From Mucidula mucida (taxonomy: Eukaryota > Basidiomycota > Agaricomycetes > Agaricales > Physalacriaceae): a DNA stretch of 31,346 nt. Where the stretch lies: the NCBI GenBank assembly GCA_015501055.1, contig JADNYV010000404.1, positions 1 through 31,346 on the forward strand, given 5' to 3'. Numbering within the stretch: the stretch's first letter is position 1; every line of letters starts with the position of its first letter. Of the stretch, positions 19,521-29,857 are shown piece by piece. Made by a program: the position numbers and the translations under genes. A model generated the notes under the pieces. The model searched no databases. It saw nothing but the letters and a program-made list of their open reading frames with translations, and was not told the DNA's origin.

Positions 19521-20103
19521 CTTTCTACCACCTACCACACATCCCTGATCGTCGATCAGCACTTCGCTGTTTGATCATCGCACATTCCCCTATTCCCTTT
19601 CCCTGTTTACAGATCGACGGATTCCTAATTCCAGCGCACGTCCACATACGTGTGTATTGGTCCCAGTAGCGCCGGCTAACAGTTAGAGATAACTGCCTCG
19701 GGTGCTGGAAGTAGCCGCTCTCACGAGAACGAACTTTTGGCAGCTGCACTTCAGTGGGCGCTGTTTACGGGTCAACCCCCGTTCCCAGGAAAACTTCGGC
19801 TTACCTCACACCAGAGGGACGTCGGCTGGGCAATTGCAACTTGTGACGAGCTCTTGGGCTCCGTAGATACGTAGTCAGTAGTCGGTAAAATAGTGTAGAC
19901 AGTTATAATACCTACCTACTTTACTTACATTACGATACACACCATCATTCCCCAACCTACCAAGTCCTGGATTCTATCTCAGATCTAGGCGATTCCTCCT
20001 TATTCATCCAAACCTCTATTCCCTCACCCGTTTCATCCAAATCCGCATCACCCATATCCCCACTTTCACCCTTTCACTCTCCATCCTATCACCTCGATTC
20101 ATC

Positions 20104-21027
20104 ATGTCCAACGAAGCACCCGAAACCGCTCCTCACACACCCGCTCATCATGCCGATGTCGAAATCAAAGGCCGATCCCTTGTCAACAACCTTACGACTA
20201 TGACGGGGACAAGTCCAAGTACAAGAGCTGGTGGCGATCGATGTTCACATATATCCGTGACAAGAAGAACAACCTCACATCTGACTCCGAAAGGATCGAT
20301 GTTGTTCTTCCTATATCCGAGGAGATCACGTAGATGCATGGGTCCAGAACTACTCGGACCAGAACTTCGATGAGGAAGAAGAGGAATGGACAGTCTCTTG
20401 GACGGAGTTCAAGGAAGACTTGAAGGAGCGATTTGTGGATTCCAACCTCGCGCGAGACGCGCAAGACCAGATCGAGCGGTTGCGCCAGGGGCAAGACACC
20501 GCTCAAGATTTCTTCCAGAAGTTCGAGGTCCTGCTCACTCAGGCAGGATACTCGAAGGATGACGCATTGTTGTGCGACTTCTCGAGACCAATGTCAACGA
20601 GAAGATCATCGACCAGATCTATGGCAGCCGAGACGGGTTGCCAGAGAAGTACAAGGATTGGAAGGCACAGATCCTTCAGATCGATCAGCTGTGGAGAAGG
20701 CGGGCGGCGAGCAAGAGGTCCGGAATGCAGTCCCGGCCTCAAGCTCCGCAGGTGGCTACATCAAGAGCCAATCCTACGAACCCACCCCCGACGCCGATCA
20801 CACGACGAGATGCCACCGGCGTTACCTATGGAGGAGCCGGCAGGCCGATGGACATTGACAATGCACGTCGAAGGGGACTCTGCTTCAGCTGTGGCGAACA
20901 TGGCCACGTTAGCAGGTTCTGTCCGAAGAAGGGTCGACCTCAGACATTCGGGGTTTATGGACCAAATGAACGACAGGAGAAGAAGAAGTTGGCCGAAGAG
21001 CTGGGTTTTGCGAAGCTCCCGCAGTAG
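20104..21027 (+). pseudogene. gag of Ty3/gypsy element, frameshifted
   Basis: The likely start is ATG at 20104 (MSNEAPETAPHTPAHH). The capsid-like region (SKYKSWWRSMFTYIRD, then WTEFKEDLKERFVDSNLARD) and the nucleocapsid knuckle CFSCGEHGHVSRFC (20881-20922) are spread over different frames. Shifts occur near 20185-20200, near 20310 and near 20580, and the last frame ends with TAG at 21025-21027. The sequence directly after that stop continues as protein-like in another frame (DAVLPEQSSRKGSSDAES), so gag and pol may originally have been one continuous frame. Gag would form the particle and package the element's RNA. This copy cannot make full-length Gag without frame correction. Confidence 0.88.
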
Positions 21028-24000
21028 ACGCAGTCCTGCCGGAGCAGTCATCAAGGAAAGGGTCGTCAGATGCAGAATCTATTTACAGTACGGGTACTGA
21101 AACATCTAAAATATCATCGACGACTTTACCACCAAAACCTGCGAAAGAAAGATTTGAGCCAAATACGCCCGAGTGGATCGCACAACGGCTAAGAGAGGAT
21201 GACGTGCCGAGAGCAGTGGGAATTTTGAGAGCATGGATGCCGGAGCGGAGAGAGAGAGAAGCGACGAAGGAGAAGGTGATGGCGATCAGAGCGTTGACAA
21301 AGGAAGCTGCGGTGGAAGTTGTGACGGAGTTGAAAAAGTCGAGGAAGTACATCCGGGGAACAAAGGGGCAGGACATGAAACTCCGAGTAACCATAGAGAG
21401 CGTACACACAGGCTCTGAATGGGAAACAAGTGCCCTTCTTGACAGTGGAGCAACGGGTTCTTGTGTCAATAAAGAATTTGTCGAGAAGAACGGACTCCCG
21501 ATCAAGGAGTTACCGGTCAAGCTCCCTGTCTACAATGCAGATGGAACCCTAAACAAGGGAGGAGCAATCAAAGGTTTTGTGGAGGTCCGGATGAAGATCG
21601 GGATCACGCAGAAAAGATTGAGTTGGCTGTCACCAATCTTGGCAAAACAAGCATCTTTTTGGGGCTAGATTGGTTACGATATCACAACCCCATGATCAAC
21701 TGGACGGAATCCATGTTGACTTTTGATAGATGCCCAGACCGTTGCGGCTACCTACCCGAGTATAACTCGCCGGAAGATGAAGGAGAAGATGTAGAAGAGA
21801 AGTTGGAAGAGGGAGAGCGCTTGTTCTGGATGGACTGGGACAACTATCGCAAAAGCGGTGAAAAGCTGAGATCACAACAGCCTTCATCTGCTGCTGCACC
21901 TTACATTGAGGAATTCTCCGATGTATTTAGCAAGGCGGACTTTGACAAGTTACCAGAGCGAAGACCCTGGGATCACGCGATAGAACTTACGCCTGGTTCC
22001 AAACCGGTTGACTGTAAGGTTTATCCCCTTAGCCCATCCGAGCAGAAGGCGTTAGACGAGTTCTTGGAGGAAAACATACGCACGGGACGCATACGGCCAT
22101 CAATCTCACCCATGGCGTCACCATTCTTCTTTGTCAAGAAGAAGGACGGAAGCCTTCGGCCAGTGCAGGATTATCGGAAGTTGAACGACATAACAATCAA
22201 GAACCAATACCCCTTGCCGTTGATTCAGGAGCTTATCGACAAGTTGAAGGGAGCAAAGGTTTTCACGAAGATGGATGTCCGATGGGGTTACAATAACATC
22301 CGGATCAAAGAAGGTGATGAGTGGAAAGCGGTGTTTAGAACAAACCGAGGGCTGTTTGAGCCATTAGTAATGTTTTTCGGACTCACAAACTCGCCGGCAA
22401 CGTTTCAATCGTTCATGAATCACATCTTGAAGGAGTTGATTGACGGCGGACATGTTATAGTTTACCTGGATGATATACTTATCTTTACGAACACTCTCGA
22501 GGAGCATAGACAGATTGTACGAAAGGTATTGGAGATATTACGAGTAAATAAGCTGTATTTAAAACCCGAGAAATGTAGTTTTGAGGCACAAACTGTAGAT
22601 TATTTAGGAGTCATTGTTGGAGGAGGAGAAGTGAAGATGGATCCGGCAAAAGTGGCCGTAGTGAAGGAATGGAAGGAACCGACGAAGAAGAAGGAAGTAC
22701 AGTCATTCCTGGGCTTCTGCAACTTCTACCGACGTTTCATCCGGGGATTTGCGGGAGTAGCGAAGCCATTGACATCGCTAACCGGGAAGGGCAAGTGGGT
22801 CTGGGGCATGGAGCAGCACGAGGCGTTTGAGGAGTTGAAACGGAGGATGACGGAAGAACCTGTTCTGATCGTACCACGCGACGACGGCAAGTTTTGAGTT
22901 GAGGCAGACTCCTCAAACTATGCGAACGGGGCGGTTCTTTCCCAGTTGGTTGACGGAAAATGGAGACCAGTAGCCTTTTGGTCTCGCGCGCTGAACGAAG
23001 TAGAGCGCAATTATGAGATCTATGACAAAGAGATGATGGCTATTATGGACTCAATTGACGATTGGAGACAATATCTCCTTGGAGCAAAGGAAACGGTGGA
23101 GGTGTTTACCGATCATCAAAACCTCCAGTACTTCCGGAAGCCACAGAAGTTGAATCGGAGGCAGGCGAGATGGGTTACGGAGTTGGCGGAGTATGACATA
23201 CAGATGATTCACAAGCCGGGCAAGACGATGGGGAAAGCTGATGCCTTGTCAAGGATGACAGGCCTTGAGAAGGGGGAAAAAGATAACAAAAACGTTGTTT
23301 TGCTCAAGCCGGAGTTTTTTATTTCACAAATTCAATTCTCTTTACATACAGTAGATACACCGGAGGACGAATTACTTAACAAAATCAAACAAAGAAAAGG
23401 AAACAAAGACAGATACGTACAAAAAGCATTAGAAAACAAAGAAAAAGGATGGGAAGAGAAGGAAAATGGACTTATTATGTGGAAGGATCGTATTTACATA
23501 CCGAAGGACAAGGAATTGCGGGGAAAAGTTATTGGAATGCATCACGATGCACAGCTTGCAGGGCATCCCGGACGATACAAGACCCTCGAGCTGATCACAC
23601 GTACCTATTGATGGCCAGGAATCAGCCGAGACGTCCGTGAATACGTAGAAGGGTGTCAAAAATGCCAGGTCACAAAGTCACATCGCACGAAGCCGGCTGC
23701 ACCTCTTCATCCTATTGATGTGCCAAGCAAGCCATGGGAGATAGTAGGGACGGACATGATTGGAGAACTGCCGGAATCAGGAGGATACAACGCGATCAGC
23801 ACATTTGTGGACCATTTCACAAAGCGATTACGCATCATACCGACACACACCACTCTGACGTTGGAAGGCATGGCTCGCATTTACCGTGATCGCATTTTCC
23901 CCATACATGGGATGCCACGACAGATGATACATGATCGAGGTCTGCAATACCACTTGCGTTTCATGAAGGAGTTGTACTGGTTGTTGGGCATACAAGGAAA

Positions 24001-24876
24001 CTTTACAACGGCGTATCATCCACAAGCAAACGGGCAAACAGAACGGTTGAACCAAGAGATAGAACATTTCTTACGGTTATTCGTCAATTACCATCAGAAC
24101 AACTGGCACGAATGGCTAGCCCCTACAAAGGCACCGGTCCAAAAACGGCATTGAGAAATGAGACTGCGCAGGAGTTTGGCGACGGCATGAGGAAAACATG
24201 GGACGAAGTAGGGTTGGCATTGAAGATGGCAAAGGAGGACATGAAACGGTTTTATGACAGGAAGCGAACAGAGGCAGTAGAGTACAAGGAAGGCGACAAA
24301 GTATGGCTGGAAGGGACGAATCTCAGCACGGACCGACCAATGAAGAAGCTCAATGACAAACGCTTCGGGCCGTTCAAAGTGATCAAGAAAGTTGGGACGA
24401 GCTCTTACAAGCTCCAGATTCCTCACACGTGGAAAAGCATTCATCCCGTGTTCAATGAGGCCCTGTTGACGCCTTACCACGAGCCCCAATTTCCGACACA
24501 ACCCCGAGACACGCGTCCACCACCCGTGCTGGAAGGAGCCGAACCGGAATGGGAGGTTGAGAAAGTGGTTAATTCCCGAAAGTACCGTGGGGGTTTTCAA
24601 TACAAGGTTCACTGGAAGGGTTATGGCACACATGAGCAGACATGGGAACCGGCATGCAATCTCAAAAATGCCGACGAAGCTATCAGCGATTTTCACCAAC
24701 AATATCCGAACAAGCCTAAGCCACCCACGCTTGCTCGCATTGAAGTCCCCATGTCGCAATTTCCATCACATCTATTCCAACCCATGCCACCGCCTGATAC
24801 CGAACCCCTTGACGTCATGTTACCCTCTGCAGTCCTTATGGAGCGACTCTGGTGCAGAATGGAACTTGCGCCTTAA
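21028..24876 (+). pseudogene. pol of Ty3/gypsy element: PR-RT-RH-IN-chromodomain, broken
   Basis: In order: protease (LLDSGATGSCVN, Asp codon at 21441); reverse transcriptase with FVKKKDGSLRPVQDYRKLND and VIVYLDDILIF (active-site YLDD 22463-22474); RNase H (FTDHQNLQYF...RRQARWVTEL); integrase with the zinc-binding HH (HHDAQLAGH) and CC (CQKCQ), and DDE residues in GTDMIGEL, HDRGLQ and GQTERLNQ; then a chromodomain (about 24547-24670, EWEVEKVVNSRKYRGGFQYK). Defects: a frameshift near 21603; TGA at 22895-22897 between RT and RNase H (consistent with CGA to TGA); TGA at 23609-23611 in the integrase zinc region; and a deletion with frameshift near 24118 that removes the end of the integrase core. 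The stop is TAA at 24874. Chromodomains steer integration toward modified chromatin in this group. Confidence 0.93.
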
Positions 24877-24884
24877 GGAGGGGG
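24875..24884 (+). other. Polypurine tract
   Basis: AAGGAGGGGG lies just before the 3' LTR, separated by TGA, and is the expected plus-strand primer of reverse transcription. Confidence 0.8.
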
Positions 24885-24887
24885 TGA

Positions 24888-25415
24888 TGTTATGAATCGC
24901 CATATTTTCACATTTTCAATCTTATCATATCTTATCGGGGGCTTGTCTTATCAACCAACGGACTGTTTCATCATCTGTTTCGTCACCGATCATACTCCTT
25001 TTCATTACCAAAGCCGTACTCATGTTGGACACACACCCAACACATGGATGACATCATACATGCCAATACCTCATGGACTACCTATTGTATACACACCACC
25101 GACACTCGTAGCACACATGGTTGTTTCAGTATTATTACTTACATGCAGTTACCACTCGTATTTAATGGTTTCATGGACTAGTAGCATACAACACTGGGTC
25201 AAGGGCGTGGAGTTATCCCTAGCGGAAACACATATGGACAAGGAGTCCCAAACACAGGCTTACTAGTATATAAGCAGTAGTATAGTATCATTGTACTTTA
25301 GTTCCGATCTCGTTTATACACCTGGCCTAGCCTAGTCTTACAAACACGAACATTTTCTTCCTTAGTTCTTGCTGTGGTACCTGGTTGAGTCTCGTGGCTT
25401 AGTCAGTCGCTAACA
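24888..25415 (+). repeat. 3' LTR of Ty3/gypsy element
   Basis: 528 bp, about 99% identical to the 5' LTR. The two extra bases are an A near 25067 and a T in ACATTTTCTTCC. It is followed by the GAGAA target duplication. Confidence 0.97.
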
Positions 25416-25420
25416 GAGAA
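25416..25420. repeat. Target-site duplication, right copy (GAGAA)
   Basis: GAGAA directly follows the 3' LTR. Joining 25421 onward to the left flank at 18980 restores an uninterrupted transposase frame on the minus strand. Confidence 0.93.
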
Positions 25421-26101
25421 CAAGTCAATGGTACAGGAGACGGTGCCGGAGATGGCGCAGCGGACATGGTTGCCTTTGGTGCAAAGAAAGATCTCATCAT
25501 ACTTGCTTGAGAGCTGATTGCGCATTAGCCATGAGATGAGAAAGATAATTAAAACTCACCCTTTACGTGTCTTTGCATCCTGCTCCTCCTGCTTCCTGGC
25601 CTTTCTTGCCTTCTCCCTCTGCCAACTTGCAGATTGGCCATTATACCCAAGGCTCCGCTTCGCAGTCGCCTTCTTCCAATCCTTCGAGGACATACCACTC
25701 GCAGTATCCGTCAAGGCCTCGTTCACCGTGAGTGGTTTCGCGATTGTTGCCAGCTCCTTCGTCATTGCTTGTTCCGCGGCTGCCAACACTTCATGTGGCA
25801 TAATCTCTGCATAATCGTTGTCAGAGACATCCGAGTCTGTCTCATCATCCGTGTCCGAGTAATCACTGTCATCGGAGTCATCATCGCCAAGGTCAACAAG
25901 GCCAGGTGGGTTGTTGTTAACCGTTCCATCCCAGGTACAAACACCGTCATCGATGGCGCGATCGAGGGCTGCACACAGCTTCTCATATTCAGCAAGGCGG
26001 CAAGCTTCTCTGCAAGCTGCTTTTACTACACGGGCTGCCTCAAGCTTCTCCTTTTCCCGGATTGTTAATTGTTTGCATGGTTTCTTGTTTTTCGGGGCCA
26101 T
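25421..26101 (-). pseudogene. DDE transposase gene, 5' part (interrupted)
   Basis: This is the N-terminal part of the transposase whose body is at 16864-18980. Exon 1 is 25560-26101, from ATG at 26101 (MAPKNKKPCKQLTIREKEKL). A 46-nt GT-AG intron follows (25514-25559), then exon 2 starts at 25513 and is broken by the retroelement at 25420. Exon 1 has basic segments at both ends and an acidic Asp/Ser run in the middle (GDDDSDDSDYSDTDDETD). It ends with KDWKKATAKRSLGYNGQS, a pattern I associate with the N-termini of this basidiomycete transposase group. Exon 2 begins ASMMRSFFAPKATMSAAPSP. The junction with 18980 continues in frame through a Ser/Pro-rich linker. Confidence 0.87.
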
Positions 26102-26609
26102 GGAGATGATGTATGGAAGCAAAATGGGTGTATTCTAGGGTTAGGGTCTATGTTAAGAATGTCGGGAATTCTGTGCGTCGCGTTCGTAGCGACAAATGAA
26201 GATAAGCTTTAGGGTTCAATTACCGTGGAGAACGACAGTAAACTTATGTTCGAAGAGAAGAGTAGAACGAAAATAGAATGAGATTGTGAGCGAAGCGTGT
26301 CGTACGAGAGAGAGAAATAGCATGAGATAAGAAACAGATATCGAAAATATGTGTATGGTTGTGCGCAATAGGCAAGGTAAAGTTGAATCTACATACCGAG
26401 CTACTTAAATAGTATGAAGCCTCGTTGCGGAGGCTATGAAACATAGCATACATAAGGCTGTGAGGTACAGCATGATAAATAAGGGAGTGAAGGCAGTGAG
26501 AGATAGGAAAAGCGAAACACTACGCGTGAGGAGAGGATCACGTCACGTGTATCGCGAAGATCTTCGCGATATCCATAACAGAGCCCCCCTTGCCTGAAGT
26601 CGCGAATTT
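26102..26609. other. Transposon upstream region and intergenic spacer
   Basis: 508 bp without a supported gene. It should contain the promoter and end of the DDE transposon, but no terminal inverted repeat could be matched to 16394-16863. Near 26137-26152 there is a short TAGGGTTAGGG stretch, and at 26550-26571 a perfect palindrome (listed separately). Confidence 0.45.
26550..26571. repeat. Perfect 22-bp palindrome
   Basis: The segment is its own reverse complement, centred on AGATCT with arms TATCGCGA. It lies about 40-60 bp past the stop codon of the gene at 26610-28103. It could form a cruciform or RNA hairpin near that gene's 3' end, bind a dimeric factor, or mark a transposon end. Confidence 0.75.
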
Positions 26610-28103
26610 TTAGGCTAAAAGGAAAGGCTGATTACGATAGCAAGCGGCGTCCAAATCGTCATCCGGATTACGGCGAGTAAAAGGGTTAAGAGATAGAACG
26701 AGGGCGTCCTGTGAGTCGTTGGTGTATATGGAAGCCGAAGAACTGGCGCTCGAACTGCAGGATGGGCCATGACCGTGAGGGACGTCTGAAAAGTACCCTT
26801 CATCGTCTTCCCACTCCGAGAGGTACTCCATGTCGCTGCCGTCTGTGCCGAGGAGGTACGACGGCCGAGGAGGTGGCACATTATCGTCCAGTCGAAGGAA
26901 GTAGTTGAATTGAGTAACAAGCCCAAGGGCGGTCGCTTCTTCGTCTTCAATAGACCGCTCTATAGCTGGTTGACTAATTCAGATCGCAAGTAAGAAATAA
27001 GAACGTGAGGATCATACCGGTCAAGTATGCCAAATCCTCAACGCTGGCAACGTGCTGCCAGGAATCCGTATGATCTTCTAGTTCCTTCTCGTCAAAAATC
27101 ATAGTCTCTACCGCTTCCAAGTCTGAGTGCCTCTCGGTGTCCGGGCTCCATTCCGCGAGTACCTCTAATTTGTCATCGGAATCCTTGTAGAACTGCGGTG
27201 CTCGTTGAAATCGCTTGGGATGATAAAATAAAGGATCCTCGAAGCTAACCTGATCGGTAGTTTCAGCAGGTTCGTTCTGCGTCGACCAAGCATCACCGTC
27301 CTCTGAACCGTTCGATTCCCACCGTTCATAATCCCAGAAGAAAAGGGGACTGTCTTCGTCATAGTGCCAGCCGTACATCTGCCTGAGTGCCGAAATGGAT
27401 AGACCGCGTCGTTCAGCCTCCAGTTGAACAAACCCTGGTGATACGGCTTCGAGGAAATCATAGCAACTCCAACCGTCACAAGCCCCAAAGTTCCATCTGT
27501 CCGCAATACCCTCCTCCAACAAAACTTTGAGCAACGCGCCAAGAATGGTGATGAGGCGCCGTAAATATAGTTGGATCCTGCGTTCATGCGCAAGAGCCTC
27601 TGCGCAAGTTGCCCAAGTGGCGCGGTAGAATCCTGGAATATAGGAGATACAATGATACAGCTGAGAAGGAGTATGAGGCGCGACAAGTCTTCGGAAGTGA
27701 TTGGAATGACTGACTGTTTCGGCTAGCACACTTCCTTCGGCCGTAAATTGTAGGACCTCTAACATCATTTCATCGGAAAGACGAGGTGATCGGACGTCTT
27801 CTGTGAGTACGTTGTTGAAACCGTAGTAGATAGAATCACCTGTATTCCAACAAGTCAGACTCGTTTACCCACCTGAGTGGTAGTGAACTTACGCAACACA
27901 AGAAAGGCCATTAAGGTCTGAAATTTGAATTCGTCGGGACCTGCGAATGAACCGTCCGCGAGCTCAATGATGTCTGCGGCGTCGAGCGCGTGAATACCTG
28001 GAACAACCAGTATTTCGATGACCGTGAGGAGCAAAGAGCTGAGAAGCACAGAGAGGATTGGAAAAAGGGGATCGCGATCGTCGAGGAGAAGTGGTTTGAG
28101 CAT
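26610..28103 (-). CDS. Hypothetical protein, three exons
   Basis: I do not recognise the family. Exons 27893-28103, 27018-27839 and 26610-26965 join via GTAAGT and GTATGA donors to 1389 nt (462 aa). ATG at 28103 is the first in frame, but the open frame extends upstream to about 28169, so an extra 5' exon is possible. Residues 1-45 contain a Leu-rich hydrophobic stretch (ILSVLLSSLLLTVIEILVV) that could be a membrane helix or a buried helix. Residues about 60-230 look helical with few charged runs (FKFQTLMAFLVLRDSIYYGF). From about 235 the protein turns acidic and Trp/Asp-rich (FFWDYERWESNGSEDGDAW). The tail is Ser-rich and low in complexity. It is preceded on the same strand by a Ty3/gypsy remnant whose LTR may lie in its promoter. 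Confidence 0.7.
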
Positions 28104-28561
28104 GACATTTTCAGAGACGAAGTCGATGGGGGAAGTTGATTGAGATATGGGGAATACTTTGGTGAACAATGGACCTTTTATTCTGCGCAGAATCGATTTG
28201 GTCGGCGCTCGAAAGTAATATGCTCGTCTTGTGGGAGTAGAAGTCTAGGATGAATCATTGGAAATCGTCAGAACGTGTGTCGCGACGCGTGTTAAGGATT
28301 AAGAAATGAAATCCAGGTTAAGATGAAGGGAGAGATAGGGATGCTTATAGCTTCCGTGATCGGTGTTTGATTCCGGAGTGTTACGCGGTCGAATTGGTTT
28401 GGTTTATTCGCTGTGGACTGTCCTAGCAGCCGAACCGGAGAGGAATGATACTTGGGATAAATTTATGTCCCTCGAGTTGCGGAATTGTGAGTTCTATACC
28501 GGTACGCCGTTACTATTCCAATTTTGTGCAGCCTCGGCTTAATACTGAAGTCACGGTCACA
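28104..28561 (-). repeat. Probable 3' LTR of second Ty3/gypsy element (single copy in window)
   Basis: The region directly after the integrase stop (28562, reading leftwards) should hold the 3' LTR. A plausible start is TGTGACCGTGACTTCAG at about 28559 on the minus strand. The matching 5' LTR lies outside the window, so the end cannot be fixed, and no clean polypurine tract was seen. It may end near 28200. The remainder would be the 5' flank of the gene at 28103. Confidence 0.4.
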
Positions 28562-29857
28562 TCACTCTGACGTGTTCTGCTTCGATCGCGCTTCCTTCCA
28601 CTCCTCCAAGATGTATGGTGCGTTTTTGAGTTCCTTCGCAGTTTTCCACCTGTCTTGGCTAGGATCCTGATCCTTCCAACGGATCTTGTACTTCTTAACC
28701 CTCTTGTGCTTGCCTTTGCCTCGAAAAAACCTTTCCTGGACAATTTTCTCGATTTCGATTTCTTTGTCTAGGACATCCAAGTCCGTTGGATCGAATCGCT
28801 TAGTTGGTTGTACGCCAAACTCTGGCGGGGACTGCTCGTACTTCTCAAGGTGAGCTGTATTCAATACTGGATGTATCTGGCTGTCTGATGGCATTCTCAA
28901 CCGGTATGTCACAGGACTTAGTTTCTGAACGATCTCAAATGGCCCATCGTAGCGTGGTAGTAGTTTCCGACCGCGTCCCTTTTTGTCTTTCTTAAGAAGT
29001 TCCAGACTGTGAGGGTTCAGCACAACGAGATCTCCTTCCTCGAATTCGGTAAGTAGACGCCCGTTGTTGTAAGCTTTCTCCTGAAATGCTTTGCTGATCA
29101 TTAACGCGTCTTTAGCTCGCAACCGCTCAGCCTCGAACTGTTCGATCATGTCTACGGCGCTGTCCTCTTCGTGGGCTAAATGAATCTTGTCTGGTATACC
29201 CCCCGATGTCACCAAGTCGCCGATAGGACGTACAACATAGTCCGGATCGCTCAAGATGGCGGCTTCGGTAACAGGATGAAAACCATACAAAAGGAATGCA
29301 GGTGAGTATCCGGTACTCGAGTGAGGAGTAGTGTTGTATGATAGTGCTAACTTGTCAAGCCATTTATCCCAGTCGTTTCGCTTGGATCCTACATAGGCTC
29401 TAAGAGCTATCTCTAGAGTCTGGTTCATTATCTCGGTTTGTCCGTCAGCCTGTGGATGATGCAACGTCGTTAGAGCTCTTCTCATTCCCATCAGCTCACA
29501 GGCTTCTTTCCAGAATGCGTTCCTCCATCGCGTATCACGGTCAGTGATAACCTGCTTTGGTATACCATACTTACAGATAATCTCCTTCATGAAGATTTCC
29601 GCGGTCTCTTTCGAGTCGATGTGCACCGAGCACGGCACGAAGATCGCAAATTTGGTGAGTTTGTCAACTAATACTAGGATGTTATCGAATTTACCTGATG
29701 ACAGCGGTAATTCGGGAATGAAATCCATGGAGACTACCTCGAATGGCTTCGTAGGAATCGGAATTGGTTGTAAGAGTCCAACTGGGCCATGCCGCCGTGG
29801 TTTGATTTTCTGGCAGATATCGCAGGTGCTGATATATTTCTTAAGATCTCGCGACAT
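28562..29857 (-). CDS. Integrase core and C-terminal domain of second Ty3/gypsy element
   Basis: A 431-codon open frame. It contains the CC half of the zinc-binding domain (CDICQKIK), and the catalytic D,D,E in SMDFIPEL, ITDRDTRW and GQTEIMNQ. A GPF/Y-like segment follows (RYDGPFEIVQKLSPVTYRLR), then a C-terminal chromodomain-like region (KYKIRWKDQDPSQDRWKTAKELKNA). The HH half of the zinc domain (SAHAGYHRGYNC, about 29880-29930) lies just upstream in the same frame sense, but a one-base shift near 29925 separates it from the preceding frame at 29841-30335. The integrase core itself has no stops, so this part decayed less than RT. Confidence 0.9.
   Translation of the reverse strand: MSRDLKKYISTCDICQKIKPRRHGPVGLLQPIPIPTKPFEVVSMDFIPELPLSSGKFDNILVLVDKLTKFAIFVPCSVHIDSKETAEIFMKEIICKYGIPKQVITDRDTRWRNAFWKEACELMGMRRALTTLHHPQADGQTEIMNQTLEIALRAYVGSKRNDWDKWLDKLALSYNTTPHSSTGYSPAFLLYGFHPVTEAAILSDPDYVVRPIGDLVTSGGIPDKIHLAHEEDSAVDMIEQFEAERLRAKDALMISKAFQEKAYNNGRLLTEFEEGDLVVLNPHSLELLKKDKKGRGRKLLPRYDGPFEIVQKLSPVTYRLRMPSDSQIHPVLNTAHLEKYEQSPPEFGVQPTKRFDPTDLDVLDKEIEIEKIVQERFFRGKGKHKRVKKYKIRWKDQDPSQDRWKTAKELKNAPYILEEWKEARSKQNTSE

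Larger units (their letters stand above)
18981..25415 (+). mobile_element. Chromodomain Ty3/gypsy LTR retrotransposon (chromovirus), defective
   Basis: A 6435-bp complete but mutated element, bounded by LTRs (TGTTATG...CTAACA) and by GAGAA target duplications. Internal order is gag with a CCHC knuckle, aspartic protease (DSGATG), reverse transcriptase (YLDD at 22463-22474), RNase H, integrase and a C-terminal chromodomain: the order of Ty3/gypsy chromoviruses. The LTRs differ by four substitutions and two 1-base indels, so insertion is fairly recent. Gag-pol nevertheless has at least five frameshifts, two in-frame stops and one deletion. It lies inside exon 2 of the DDE transposase gene, in the opposite orientation. 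Confidence 0.97.

Noticed and set aside
24094..24759. 221-codon minus-strand frame
   Set aside because: It is antisense to the integrase/chromodomain end of gypsy-1, which has clear motifs on the plus strand.
26137..26152. Telomere-like TAGGGTTAGGG
   Set aside because: Fewer than two full repeats, no array, and located between ordinary genes; chance or transposon sequence is more likely.
16394..26609. Terminal inverted repeats of the DDE transposon
   Set aside because: Comparing 16394-16863 with the reverse complement of 26102-26609 by eye gave no convincing match, so no TIR is annotated.
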